From Nannocystis sp. RBIL2 (GTDB lineage Bacteria; Myxococcota_A; Polyangia; Nannocystales; Nannocystaceae), in contig NZ_JAPNJW010000002.1 in NCBI RefSeq assembly GCF_026626745.1, positions 1,822,151 through 1,886,150 of the forward strand: a DNA stretch of 64,000 bases. The letters run 5' to 3'. Under the pieces are notes generated by a model that did no database searches, was not told the DNA's origin, and worked only from the letters and a program-made list of their open reading frames with translations. Numbering within the stretch: position 1 is the first letter of the stretch; each line of letters starts with the position of its first letter. Shown piece by piece: positions 40,616-50,044 of the stretch. The position numbers were made by a program, and so were the translations under genes.

Positions 40616-42382
40616 TCACATCGGCTGGACGCCGCAGTCGTCGACCTCGCTCGGGACGCAACCCTCGCAGTCCCAGCGGAAGTTGTCGAGCAGCGTGGCG
40701 GTCGACAGGTACTGATCGGACATGTCGGCCAGGAAGAAGCCGATCGTGATCTCGGCGCCCGGCTGCACGCCGCCCTTGGCGGTGAACCAGTCGGAGCACG
40801 CGTGCTGCTCGAAGCCGGTGCCGGCCAGCTGCGGCTCGTTGTAGGTGTAGCCCGGGCCGTCGAAGTACGGGTCGAGCGCGGTGATGGTGATCGGCAGACC
40901 CTTGGTCGGATCGTTCGGATCGGGGATGAAGGTGACGTTGCCGCTGTACGGATCGACCGGCGGGACCTGGTTCGGATCGTCCGGCGTCGGGTCGACCTGG
41001 TAGGCGATCAGCAGGTCGTTGAACACGCTGTTGACGTAGGTCGGCCACTCGGCCGAGCAGAACGCGAACTCGAAGGTGTAGCCGAAGGTCCCCGGCGGCA
41101 CCGTGGTCTTGAAGCTGAAGTAGATGCGGTCGTTGCCGTCGGCGTTGGTCATCTCCCACTGCGCCTGGATGGTGTCGGAGCAGTCGTTGTCGCCCGCACC
41201 GTTGTCGCAGTTCTGGAACGGGGTGCCGCCGACGCCGTTGTTGCTGCCGTTGACCGCCTTGAACGGCGCCGGGAGCGGGCCGCCGTCGGGGTTGCCGTTG
41301 TTCGTGGTGCCCTGGTTGTTGGGCGCCTCGATGACGATGCCCTCGGCGTTCGGCGCGACGATGTCGCCGTTCGAGATGATGAGGAAGGCGTCGCCCTCGC
41401 GCGGGCTGTACAGGCGCTGATTCGGCGTCTGCGGGTCGTTGTCGTGGTCGAACATGTAGGTGCCGTAGCCCTTGGCCACCTGCCAGCTCTTGTTGACCGG
41501 GTTCGAGTGCTGGAAGTCGCTCGTGATGACCGAGTTGTTCGGCGCGACGTTGCAGATGCCCATCGCCTTGAGCATGTTCGTCTTGTCGGCCTTGTCCGAG
41601 ATCACCTGCGGGGTGTTGTCGCAGACGACGTAGTCCGCGGGCGCCTGGCAGTTGGCCGGGAAGAACGGCGTGCAGTTGTTGAGGCAGAAGTCCTGCGGAC
41701 CGCCGTTGACGTCGTTGCCGTCATCGCACTGCTCGCCCCGCTCCTTGATGCCGTTGCCGCACTCGACCGGCGAGAAGGTGCAGTCCGGCTCGCAGCCGTC
41801 GCCGGGCTCCTGGTTGCCGTCGTCGCACTGCTCGGGGTCCTCGACGGTGCCGTTGCCGCAGTCCTGCTGCGGGGTCGCGGTCAGGCAGTCCGCGCTGCAC
41901 TCGTCGCCGTCCTCGGTGTTGGCGTCGTCGCACGCCTCACCCTGCTCCACGGTGCCGTTGCCGCACACCGCCGTGATCACGCAACCGGGCTCGCAACCGT
42001 CGCCCGCGACGTCGTTGCCGTCGTCGCACTCCTCGTTGCCCTCCTGCACGCCGTTGCCGCACTCCGGCGTCGCCTCGGTCACGCCCTCCGTCGTGGTCGA
42101 CGTCGCATCGGTGGTGGAGGTGGTGGCGTCCGTCGTCGCGGCGGTCGTGCCCTGCGTGTCGCTGTCGCTGACGCCCGTCGTCGGCGTAGTCGTCGTCGGC
42201 GTGGTGTCGCTCTCCGAGTTGCTGTTGCTCCCCGGGGTCGGGTTGCTGTCGGTGGTGCCGGTCGAGGTGTTGCCCTCGGTCTGGCCCACGGTCGCAGTGA
42301 GGTTGTCGACGGCGTCGCCGCACGCCGCGAGCGCGGTCACGCAAAGTCCGGTGGAGAAGAGTCGAAGCACGGAAGTCTTCAT
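40616..42382 (-). CDS. Choice-of-anchor L domain lipoprotein, paralogue 2
   Basis: A 588-residue protein with the same design as paralogue 1: lipobox ALAAC, Thr/Ser tether, four CGNG/CDDGN cysteine repeats, anchor-L domain, identical CEGCVPSEVDDCGVQPM end. The nucleotide sequence is nearly identical to paralogue 1 over most of the gene and its upstream 110 bp. Differences cluster in the first part of the tether (NLTATVGQTEGNTS), the loop KAVNGSNNGVGG, the patch TYVNSVFNDL and the DGPGYTY site. This points to recent duplication or gene conversion. ATG 42382 chosen by the same AGGA spacing. Confidence 0.82.
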   Translation of the reverse strand: MKTSVLRLFSTGLCVTALAACGDAVDNLTATVGQTEGNTSTGTTDSNPTPGSNSNSESDTTPTTTTPTTGVSDSDTQGTTAATTDATTSTTDATSTTTEGVTEATPECGNGVQEGNEECDDGNDVAGDGCEPGCVITAVCGNGTVEQGEACDDANTEDGDECSADCLTATPQQDCGNGTVEDPEQCDDGNQEPGDGCEPDCTFSPVECGNGIKERGEQCDDGNDVNGGPQDFCLNNCTPFFPANCQAPADYVVCDNTPQVISDKADKTNMLKAMGICNVAPNNSVITSDFQHSNPVNKSWQVAKGYGTYMFDHDNDPQTPNQRLYSPREGDAFLIISNGDIVAPNAEGIVIEAPNNQGTTNNGNPDGGPLPAPFKAVNGSNNGVGGTPFQNCDNGAGDNDCSDTIQAQWEMTNADGNDRIYFSFKTTVPPGTFGYTFEFAFCSAEWPTYVNSVFNDLLIAYQVDPTPDDPNQVPPVDPYSGNVTFIPDPNDPTKGLPITITALDPYFDGPGYTYNEPQLAGTGFEQHACSDWFTAKGGVQPGAEITIGFFLADMSDQYLSTATLLDNFRWDCEGCVPSEVDDCGVQPM

Positions 42383-42441
42383 GGTCATGGTCCTGGGTTC
42401 TAAGGTCGTGGCCGACCCCACGCGGGCCCGGCCGATCGCAT

Positions 42442-42456
42442 GCCAGCGTTTCCCAT
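42442..42456 (-). promoter_or_regulatory. Conserved block upstream of anchor-L gene 2
   Basis: GCCAGCGTTTCCCAT on the plus strand, identical to the block ahead of paralogue 1 and at the same 60-bp distance from the start. Confidence 0.45.
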
Positions 42457-42534
42457 TCGCCACACCCTTTCAAGGGCGTAAGAGCGCGACGCGCGAGGTC
42501 GTGCTCGCGACACATCACACGCTTAAAGCGCGTA

Positions 42535-42562
42535 GCGGGCCGCGCCCGGAGGCACGGCCCGC
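42535..42562 (-). terminator. Probable terminator of anchor-L gene 3
   Basis: Stem with arms GCGGGCCG/CGGCCCGC, extended inward, in the 197-bp gap between paralogues 2 and 3; followed on the minus strand by TACGCGCTTTAAG. The T-run is weak. Confidence 0.5.
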
Positions 42563-42579
42563 TTCGCACGCCACATCAC

Positions 42580-44367
42580 TCACATCGGCTGGACGCCGCA
42601 GTCGTCGACCTCGCTCGGGACGCAACCCTCGCAGTCCCAGCGGAAGTTGTCGAGCAGCGCGACCGTGGTCAGGTACTGATCGGACATGTCGGCCAGGAAG
42701 AAGCCGATCGTCACCTCGGCGCCCGGCTGCACGCCGCCCTTGGCGGTGAACCAGTCGGTGCACGCGTGCTGCTCGAAGCCCGTGCCCGCGAGCTGCGGCT
42801 CGGCGTAGGTGTAGCCGGGGCCGTCGTAGTACGGATCGAGCGCGGTGATGGTCAGCGGCAGGCCGCTGGCCGGGTTGTTCGGGTTGGGGATGAAGGTGAC
42901 GTTGCCGCTGTACGGATCGACCGGCGGGACCTGGTTCGGGTCGTCCGGCGTCGGGTCGACCTGGTAGGCGATCAGCAGGTCGTTGTACGAAGAGCCGACC
43001 CAGCTCGGCCACTCGGCCGAGCAGAACACGAAGTCGAAGGTGTAGCCGAACGTGCCCGCCGGGACCGTCGTGTTGAAGGTGAAGTAGATGCGGTCGTTGG
43101 CGTTGCCGTTCGTCATCTGCCACTGCGCCTGCAGCGTGTCCGAGCAGTCCTTGTCGCCGTTCGGGACGCCGTTGTCGCAGTTCTTGAACGGGGTGCCGCC
43201 GACGCCGTTGTTGCTGCCGTTCACGTTCTTGAACGGCGGCGGCAGCGGGACCTGGTTGACGTTGCCGTCGGGGTTGCCGTTGTTGTCGTGCGTCTGCGAG
43301 TTGGGCGTCTCGATGACCACGCCCTGGCCGTTCGGCGCGGCGATGAAGCCCGACGACAGCATCAGGAAGGTGTCACCCTCGCGCGGGCTGTAGAGCAGCC
43401 GGTTCGGCGTCTGCGGGTCGTTGTCGTGGTCGTAGGTGTAGGAGCCGAAGCCCTTCGCCACCTGCCAGGTGTTGTCGACCGCCTGCGAGAACTGGAAGTT
43501 CGAGGTGATGATCGAGTTGTTCGGCGCGACGTTGCAGATGCCGATCGCCTTGAGGGCGTTGGTCTTGTCGGCCTTGTTGCTGATCACGTCCGGCGTGTTG
43601 TCGCAGGTCACGTAGTCGGCCGGCGCCTGGCAGTTGGCCGGGAAGAACGGGGTGCAATCGTTGAGGCAGAAGTCGTTCGGGCCGCCGTTGACCTCGTTGC
43701 CGTCGTCGCACTGCTCGCCCCGCTCCTTGACGCCGTTGCCGCACTCGGCCGGCGTGAACGTGCAGTCGGGCTCGCAGCCGTCGCCGGGCTCCTGGTTGCC
43801 GTCGTCACACTGCTCGGGGTCCTCGACCGTGCCGTTGCCGCAGTCCTGTGCCGGCGTGGAGGTCAGGCAGTCGGCGCTGCACTCGTCGCCGTCGTCGGTG
43901 TTGGCGTCGTCGCAAGCCTCGCCGCCCTCGACCTGGCCGTTGCCGCACACCGCGGTGATCGTGCAGGTCGGCTCGCAGCCGTCGCCCTCGACGGCGTTGC
44001 CGTCGTCGCACTCCTCGCTGCCCTCTTGCACGCCGTTGCCACACTCCGGCGTCGGCTCCGTCACACCCTCGGTCTCGGTCCCCGTCGACGTGGTGGTGGT
44101 CGCGTCCGTGGTCGTGCTGTCGGTGGTGCCCTGCGTGTCGCTGTCGCTGATGCCCGTCGTCGGCGTCTCGGTCGTCGGCTGCGCGGTCTCCGACTCGCTG
44201 ACGCTGCCCGGCGTCAGGTTCGTGCCGTTCGTCGTCGTGGTCGTGTCGTCGCCCTGAGTCTGGCTCTCCGACGCGGTGGAGACGTTGTTGCCGTCGTCAC
44301 CGCACGCGGCGAGCGCCGAGGCGAGAAAACCCGTCGTAAGGAGTCGAATGATCGGTCGAGTCGTCAT
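42580..44367 (-). CDS. Choice-of-anchor L domain lipoprotein, paralogue 3
   Basis: A 595-residue lipoprotein starting at ATG 44367 (MTTRPIIRLLTTG, lipobox ALAAC). Same order: tether, four cysteine repeats, anchor-L domain, identical C-terminal CEGCVPSEVDDCGVQPM. It is more diverged from copies 1 and 2 and closer to paralogue 4 in its leader (PIIRLLT) and in QSxxNxVPNGDKDCSDTLQAQW-type stretches. The shared C-terminal DNA despite diverged middles suggests gene conversion along the tandem array. Confidence 0.82.
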   Translation of the reverse strand: MTTRPIIRLLTTGFLASALAACGDDGNNVSTASESQTQGDDTTTTTNGTNLTPGSVSESETAQPTTETPTTGISDSDTQGTTDSTTTDATTTTSTGTETEGVTEPTPECGNGVQEGSEECDDGNAVEGDGCEPTCTITAVCGNGQVEGGEACDDANTDDGDECSADCLTSTPAQDCGNGTVEDPEQCDDGNQEPGDGCEPDCTFTPAECGNGVKERGEQCDDGNEVNGGPNDFCLNDCTPFFPANCQAPADYVTCDNTPDVISNKADKTNALKAIGICNVAPNNSIITSNFQFSQAVDNTWQVAKGFGSYTYDHDNDPQTPNRLLYSPREGDTFLMLSSGFIAAPNGQGVVIETPNSQTHDNNGNPDGNVNQVPLPPPFKNVNGSNNGVGGTPFKNCDNGVPNGDKDCSDTLQAQWQMTNGNANDRIYFTFNTTVPAGTFGYTFDFVFCSAEWPSWVGSSYNDLLIAYQVDPTPDDPNQVPPVDPYSGNVTFIPNPNNPASGLPLTITALDPYYDGPGYTYAEPQLAGTGFEQHACTDWFTAKGGVQPGAEVTIGFFLADMSDQYLTTVALLDNFRWDCEGCVPSEVDDCGVQPM

Positions 44368-44420
44368 GGTGGTGTCCTAGTCGCAGAGAAGGCGGCCGTC
44401 CTCGAATGCGTGGCGGCATC

Positions 44421-44435
44421 GCCACGATTTCCCAT
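44421..44435 (-). promoter_or_regulatory. Conserved block upstream of anchor-L gene 3
   Basis: GCCACGATTTCCCAT on the plus strand, 54 bp before the start, matching GCCA-N3-TTTCCCAT. A shorter relative (GCCACGATTTC) is at 46640 ahead of paralogue 4. Confidence 0.42.
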
Positions 44436-44704
44436 ATTCGACGGTTGATCAAGCCGGGACGTCCGCCCGTTCGCCGACCCTGCAGCGATCCGAGCGCAGC
44501 ACCCGACTCTCGTCACTGGACCGCTGTTCGGGCGCAAGACGCACGAACTTGCGCGTGGTCTCCGATCGCGCGTCGTTACGCCCCCGCAAGGTCGCGCGGT
44601 CGCTCCGCACGAACCATGTCGGCGTCGATGATTCGACGTCGCGTTTGTTCGACTCGCTCGATTCGCCGCAATATCACATTCACGAATGTCACAGGTCGAC
44701 GTCG

Positions 44705-44740
44705 CGACGAAGCGCGCACGTCGCCGTGCGCGCCTCGTCG
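44705..44740 (-). terminator. Long hairpin after anchor-L gene 4
   Basis: A 15-bp stem with one wobble (CGACGAAGCGCGCAC/GTGCGCGCCTCGTCG, 6-nt loop), 22 bp beyond the stop. No T-run, so termination would be non-canonical. Confidence 0.5.
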
Positions 44741-44761
44741 TGATTCAGGCCAGCAGGCCGA

Positions 44762-46546
44762 TCACATCGGCTGGACGCCGCAGTCGTCGACCTCGCTCGG
44801 GATGCAACCCTCGCAGTCCCAGCGGAAGTTGTCGAGCAGCGCCAGCGTCGCCAGGATGTTGTCCTGCATGTCGGCGAGGTAGAAGCCGATCGTGACCTGC
44901 GCCCCCGGCTGCACGCCGCCCTTGGCGGTGAACCAGTCGGAGCACGCGTGCTGCTCGAAGCCGGTGCCCTGGAGCTGCGGCTCGTTGTAGGTGTAACCCG
45001 GGCCGTCGAAGTACGGGTCGAGCGCCGTGATCGTCAGCGGCAGGCCCTTGGTCGGGTCGTTCGGGTTGGGGATGAAGGTGACGTTGCCGCTGTACGGATC
45101 GACCGGCGGGTTGACGTTCGGGTTGTCCGCCGTCGGATCGACCTGGTACGCGATCAACATGTCGTTGAACGAGGTGCCGACGTAGGTCGGCCACTCCGAC
45201 GAGCAGAACACGAAGTCGAAGGAGTACCCGAAGGTCCCCTGCGGCACGGTGGTCTTGAACGTGAAGTAGATGCGGTCGTTCGGGTTGTTGGCGCCGAGGG
45301 TCCACTGCGCCTGCAGCGTGTCCGAGCAGTCCTTGTCGCCGTTCGGGACGCCGTTGTCGCAGTTCTGGAACGGGGTGCCGCCCGCGCCGTTGTTGCTGCC
45401 GAAGCCGACCTTGAACGGCGCCGGCAGGGCGTTGTCGTCGGAGTTGAAGTTGTCGCCGTTGCCGACCTGCGAGTTGACGGCGTGGGTGACGACGCCGGTG
45501 CCGTTGGGCGCGTTGATCGTGCCGCTCGACAGCATGAGGAAGGTGCTGCCCTCGCGCGGGCTGTACAGCAGCTGGTTCGGCGTCTGGGGATCGTTGTCGT
45601 GATCGTAGGTGTAGGTGCCGAAGCCCTTCGCCACCTGCCAGGTGTTGTTCTGCGCCGCGGCGTCGAACACGAAGTCGGTCACCTGGATCGAGTCGTTCAC
45701 CTGCTGGTTGCAGATGCCGATCGCCTTGAGGGCATTGGTCTTGTCGGCCTTGTCCGTCAGGACGATCGCGTCGTCGCAGTTGACGTAGTCGGCCGGCGCC
45801 TGGCACTGCGGCGGGGAGTACGGGGTGCAGTCGTTCTTGCAGAAGTCGTTGGGACCGCCGTCGACGTCGTTGCCGTCGTCGCACTGCTCGCCCGTCTCCT
45901 TGACGCCGTTGCCGCACTCGGCCGGCGTGAAGGTGCAGTCGGGCTCACAGCCGTCGCCCGCGTCCTCGTTGCCGTCGTCGCACTGCTCCGGCTCCTCGAC
46001 GGCCCCGTTGCCGCAGTCCTGCGCCGGCGCGGCGGTCTGGCAGTCGGCGCTGCATTCGTCGCCGTCGTCGGTGTTGCTGTCGTCGCAGGCCTCGCCCGCC
46101 TCGACCTGACCGTTGCCGCACACCGCCGACAACACGCAGCCCGGCTCACAGCCGTCGCCCGGCACGTCGTTGCCGTCGTCGCACTCCTCGGTGCCCTCCT
46201 GCGTGCCGTCGCCGCAGACCGGCGTCCCCTCGGTCACGCCCTCCGTCGTCGTCGCGGTCGCCTCGGTGGTGCTCGACGTCCCGGTCTCCGCCTCGGTGGT
46301 GGTGCCCTCGGTCGTCGCCTGGGTGTCGCTCATCCCCATGCCGGTGGTCGGCGAGGTGGTGGTCGGCCCCTGCGTGTCCGAGTTGCCGCCCGGCCCAGCG
46401 GTCGTCTCGCCGTCGTCGGTCGTCGCGCCGCCCTCGGTGTTGTTGGCGGTGGCCCCCGTCAGCTCGCCGCCGTCGTCGCCGCAAGCGGCCAGGGTGGCAG
46501 CGCAGAATCCTGCAGTGAGAAGGCGAATGATCGGTCGAGTCTTCAT
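44762..46546 (-). CDS. Choice-of-anchor L domain lipoprotein, paralogue 4
   Basis: A 594-residue protein from ATG 46546 (MKTRPIIRLLTAG, lipobox TLAAC). It has a Thr/Glu-rich tether, four cysteine repeats (the first reads CGDG rather than CGNG) and the anchor-L domain. It is the most diverged of the four (for example NNPNDRIYF and QQVNDSIQVTDF), yet its last 17 residues are the same as the others apart from CIPSE for CVPSE. Surface exposure is inferred from the lipobox and Cys repeats. The upstream gap contains a partial conserved block and a 14-bp repeat array. Confidence 0.82.
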   Translation of the reverse strand: MKTRPIIRLLTAGFCAATLAACGDDGGELTGATANNTEGGATTDDGETTAGPGGNSDTQGPTTTSPTTGMGMSDTQATTEGTTTEAETGTSSTTEATATTTEGVTEGTPVCGDGTQEGTEECDDGNDVPGDGCEPGCVLSAVCGNGQVEAGEACDDSNTDDGDECSADCQTAAPAQDCGNGAVEEPEQCDDGNEDAGDGCEPDCTFTPAECGNGVKETGEQCDDGNDVDGGPNDFCKNDCTPYSPPQCQAPADYVNCDDAIVLTDKADKTNALKAIGICNQQVNDSIQVTDFVFDAAAQNNTWQVAKGFGTYTYDHDNDPQTPNQLLYSPREGSTFLMLSSGTINAPNGTGVVTHAVNSQVGNGDNFNSDDNALPAPFKVGFGSNNGAGGTPFQNCDNGVPNGDKDCSDTLQAQWTLGANNPNDRIYFTFKTTVPQGTFGYSFDFVFCSSEWPTYVGTSFNDMLIAYQVDPTADNPNVNPPVDPYSGNVTFIPNPNDPTKGLPLTITALDPYFDGPGYTYNEPQLQGTGFEQHACSDWFTAKGGVQPGAQVTIGFYLADMQDNILATLALLDNFRWDCEGCIPSEVDDCGVQPM

Positions 46547-46876
46547 GGTCCGTGAAATCCTGGAATGAGGTGCGCCCGAAACCGAGCGCGAACTTCTCTG
46601 TCCGGGCGGCGTCCGCGCCGCACGAGCGGAAACAACGGCGCCACGATTTCGGACTTCGTCGATTCGATCAAGCGTCGGCCGACGTGGTGCACGCAGACTG
46701 AGCCGTACGGCACCTGCGGCCAATTCAGTCGCGCACGGGCGCCGCCGGCGCGTTGTCGCTCGCTCGGCCGAAACACAGGTGTGATTTAACCTGCCGTCGC
46801 GTCTTCACGCGCAGAGTCCGCTGCGTGCGCGCAGGCGCACGACATGTCTCTTCCGACCTGTGCTTTCACACCTGTC
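46547..46876. other. Intergenic region between anchor-L gene 4 and comEA-like gene
   Basis: 330 bp without a supported gene. It holds the partial upstream block (46640-46652) and most of the 14-bp repeat array starting at 46843; the remainder is unremarkable. Confidence 0.55.
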
Positions 46877-46891
46877 TTATGGATCCTGTCC
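46843..46891. repeat. 14-bp repeat array, 4 units (comEA 3' end)
   Basis: Units at 46843 (CATGTCT), 46857 (CCTGTGC), 46871 (CCTGTCT) and 46885 (CCTGTCC), crossing the stop codon of the comEA-like gene. Confidence 0.8.
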
Positions 46892-47404
46892 GCTGGTTTG
46901 CACGCGCGCTCGCGGGCGAACAGCGGTCAGCCGCGCCGGACCGATCCCGCGCACACGGTTCAGGTCGTCGACCGTCGCGTAGGGTCTCCCTTCGACGATC
47001 CGCCGCGCCAACTCGGGACCGATCCCAGGCAAACTCTCGAGCTCGGGGGCCGACGCGTAATTGAGATCTACGGGGATCGCCAGCGCCTCGAGATCCTCGC
47101 CGCGCATGCGGGCCCAGCCGTTCGCGCCTGGTCTGGGCGCTGCGTCGGCGCACAGCGTCGCGCGCGTGACGGCGTCGCCGTGCGACAGAGCGAGGCTCGC
47201 CCGGCCGGCGCCGCACAGCGCCGCGACGTCACGCGGCGCCTCGCCGTCGCAGCGCAGCACGCCGTCGACCTCGACCGCGAAGTCGCACGCCGTGTACACC
47301 ATCAGCTCCGGCGCGGTCGGCCGCAGCCAGGCGACCAGCGCCACGACGAGCGCGGCGATCAGCGCGACTGTCGCCCCGACGCGGACCACCGCGGCTCCCC
47401 TCAA
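46877..47404 (-). CDS. ComEA-like helix-hairpin-helix protein
   Basis: A 175-residue protein with an N-terminal membrane anchor (VALIAALVVALVAWL), a periplasmic middle with several Cys, and a C-terminal helix-hairpin-helix pair: DLNYASAPELESLPGIGPELARRI then VDDLNRVRGIGPARL. ComEA binds incoming DNA during natural transformation, but HhH proteins of this kind also have other DNA-related roles. The start is TTG 47404, overlapping the lysC stop as TTGA; GTG 47389 is an alternative. No other competence gene is nearby. Confidence 0.8.
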   Translation of the reverse strand: MRGAAVVRVGATVALIAALVVALVAWLRPTAPELMVYTACDFAVEVDGVLRCDGEAPRDVAALCGAGRASLALSHGDAVTRATLCADAAPRPGANGWARMRGEDLEALAIPVDLNYASAPELESLPGIGPELARRIVEGRPYATVDDLNRVRGIGPARLTAVRPRARVQTSGQDP

Positions 47405-48702
47405 GCGGCGCTGCTCGTCGGCCCCTCGTGGAGGCCGAACCCGGCGTGCAGCGCCCGCAGGGCCAGCTCGCCGTAGCGCTCGTGGACGACCACCGAGACC
47501 TTGATCTCGGAGGTCGAGACCATCTGAATGTTGATGTTCTCGCGGGCGAGGATCTCGAACGCCTTGGAGGCGACGCCCGCGTGGGTGCGCATGCCGACGC
47601 CGACGATCGAGATCTTGCAGATGTCGGGATCGCTGAGGATCTCCATCGGCCCGGCGCCGGGCAGCTCGAGGCTGCGCAGGCCGGCGACCGCCTTCTTGAG
47701 GTCGTTCTCCGGCACCGTGAAGGTGACGTCGGTCGAGCCGCCGCGGCTCGCGTTCTGGATGATCATGTCGACGACGATGTCGGCCCCCGCGAGCACGCCG
47801 AAGATCGAGGCGATGGTGCCCGGGACGTCGGGCACGTTGGTGAGGGTGACCTTGGCCTCGTTGCGGTCGAGGGCGACGCCGGTCACGACCGCGGACTCCA
47901 GACTCTTCTGCTCAGACACGATCCACGTCCCTTCGCTCTCGTTCAGGCTCGATCGCACGTGCACCGGCACGCCGAACTTCATGGCGAACTCGACGCTGCG
48001 GATCTGCAGCACCTTGGCGCCGAGGCTCGCCAGCTCGAGCATCTCTTCGTACGTGATGCGCTGGATCTTGCGCGCGCGCGGCTCGATCCGCGGGTCGGTG
48101 GTGTAGACGCCGTCGACGTCGGTCAAGATCTCGCACACGTCGGCCTTCAGCGCCGCCGCCAGCGCGACCGCCGAGGTGTCGGAGCCGCCGCGGCCGAGCG
48201 TGGTGATGTTGCCGGCGGCGTTCAGCCCCTGAAAGCCGGCGCACACCACCACGTTGCCGGCCGTCACTTCCTGGCGGATACGCCCGTGGGAAAACCCGAG
48301 GATCCGCGCGTTGGTGTAGGTCGCGTCGGTCTGCAGGCCGATCTGGTGGCCGACCAGCGAGATAGCCCGCCCGCCCGCGTTCTGGATCGCCATCGCCAAC
48401 AGCGCGGCGCTGACGTTCTCGCCGGTGCTCACCAGCTGATCGAGCTCGCGCTCGTGGGCGCGGTCGCCCGCCCGCTCGCTGGCGACGTATGGCCCCTTGC
48501 TGGCGCCGCCCACCTGCCCGTCACCCTCGTTCGCCAGGTGGTTGGCGAGGCCGATCAGGCGGTTCGTCTCGCCCGCCATCGCCGACACGACGACGACCAC
48601 GTCCTGACCCGCGCGCTGGGTCGCCAGGACCCGCTGGGCGACGTTGCGGATCCGCTCGAGGTTGGCGACCGAAGAGCCGCCGAATTTCTGCACGATGAGC
48701 AT
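47401..48702 (-). CDS. lysC: Aspartate kinase
   Basis: A 433-residue enzyme that phosphorylates aspartate for lysine, threonine, methionine and diaminopimelate synthesis. MLIVQKFGGSSVANLERI, VVVVSAMAGETNRL, LVSTGENVSAALLA, TTLGRGGSDTSAVALAAAL and two C-terminal ACT domains (VTLTNVPDVPGTIASIF; ISIVGVGMRTHAGVASKAF) are present, so feedback control by amino acids is likely. A polar insertion of about 20 residues (GDGQVGGASKGPYVASERAG) precedes the RELDQLVSTGE segment. ATG 48702. Confidence 0.96.
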   Translation of the reverse strand: MLIVQKFGGSSVANLERIRNVAQRVLATQRAGQDVVVVVSAMAGETNRLIGLANHLANEGDGQVGGASKGPYVASERAGDRAHERELDQLVSTGENVSAALLAMAIQNAGGRAISLVGHQIGLQTDATYTNARILGFSHGRIRQEVTAGNVVVCAGFQGLNAAGNITTLGRGGSDTSAVALAAALKADVCEILTDVDGVYTTDPRIEPRARKIQRITYEEMLELASLGAKVLQIRSVEFAMKFGVPVHVRSSLNESEGTWIVSEQKSLESAVVTGVALDRNEAKVTLTNVPDVPGTIASIFGVLAGADIVVDMIIQNASRGGSTDVTFTVPENDLKKAVAGLRSLELPGAGPMEILSDPDICKISIVGVGMRTHAGVASKAFEILARENINIQMVSTSEIKVSVVVHERYGELALRALHAGFGLHEGPTSSAA

Positions 48703-48766
48703 GGCTTTCGATCGGGACGCGCAGTCCCGTGCGCCGTTGCTGTACCGCAATTGCGGTGCGAGGGCA

Positions 48767-49012
48767 CTACTCTTTTCGTGTCTTGAACAGCGGTAGCTGG
48801 AACAGCGCCTCGGGCGCCCCGCCGTCGCGACCGCCGCGCCGCTTCTGGGCCTCCTCCTCGAGGATGGTCTTGATGGCCCCGCGACAGCTGCCGCAGCCGG
48901 TGCCGGCCTCGCAGTCGTCGCCGACCTCCTCGACGGACCGGGCCCCGCGACGCACACAGGCGATCACCTCGTGCTCGAAGACCGTGTTGCACTGGCACAG
49001 CAGCACCCGCAC
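48767..49012 (-). CDS. Bacterioferritin-associated ferredoxin-like [2Fe-2S] protein
   Basis: About 81 residues with the Bfd-type fer2_BFD pattern: VLLCQCNTVFEHEVIACV then GTGCGSCRGAIKTIL, four Cys for a 2Fe-2S cluster. Related domains occur in Bfd and in nitrite reductases and help electron transfer, for example iron release from bacterioferritin. A basic, Lys/Arg-rich tail follows. The start is uncertain: GTG 49012 or 49006 fit the homology, whereas the longer open frame is repeat-derived. It lies 64 bp before lysC on the same strand. Confidence 0.78.
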   Translation of the reverse strand: MRVLLCQCNTVFEHEVIACVRRGARSVEEVGDDCEAGTGCGSCRGAIKTILEEEAQKRRGGRDGGAPEALFQLPLFKTRKE

Positions 49013-49078
49013 CCCACTGGGATACCGCAGCGGCGGCCGCCCGTCGATGTCCGCCGGCGAGCGCGGGCGCACGCGCGC

Positions 49079-49127
49079 ATGCCCGGGAGACAGGGATGTC
49101 CCCGCGGACATGTCCCTCGCGCCATGT

Positions 49128-49142
<15 letters not shown>
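49079..49142. repeat. 14-bp repeat array, 4-5 units (pdxJ 3' end)
   Basis: Units at 49094 (GATGTCC), 49108 (CATGTCC), 49122 (CATGTCT) and 49136 (CAGGACC), plus CATGCCC at 49079 one base out of register. It fills the space between pdxJ and the Bfd-like gene. Confidence 0.8.
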
Positions 49143-49862
<720 letters not shown>

Positions 49863-50044
49863 GCCGCGCGGATAGCACCAGCGCGCGCGCTTGTCACCTC
49901 CCTTGTGGCCGCCGACGCGCGAGCTCCCCCGCGGACGCGGCCGGCCCCGCCCTGGCCGCGCGAGCCTTGAATCGACGCGTCCGCGCGGGCTCGGCCGGCG
50001 CGTCCCCCGTTGAAGCCGCGCGGCCCGGGCACTAGGCTCGAGAG

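Larger units (their letters stand above)
44368..44761 (-). other. Intergenic region between anchor-L genes 3 and 4
   Basis: 394 bp without a supported gene. It contains the conserved block at 44421-44435 and the hairpin at 44705-44740; the middle shows nothing I recognise. Confidence 0.6.

Noticed and set aside
38580..42700. CATGTCGG inside the anchor-L genes as further 14-bp repeat units
   Set aside because: It encodes the conserved ADMSDQY segment in copies 1-3 and has no second unit in register; coincidence is more likely.
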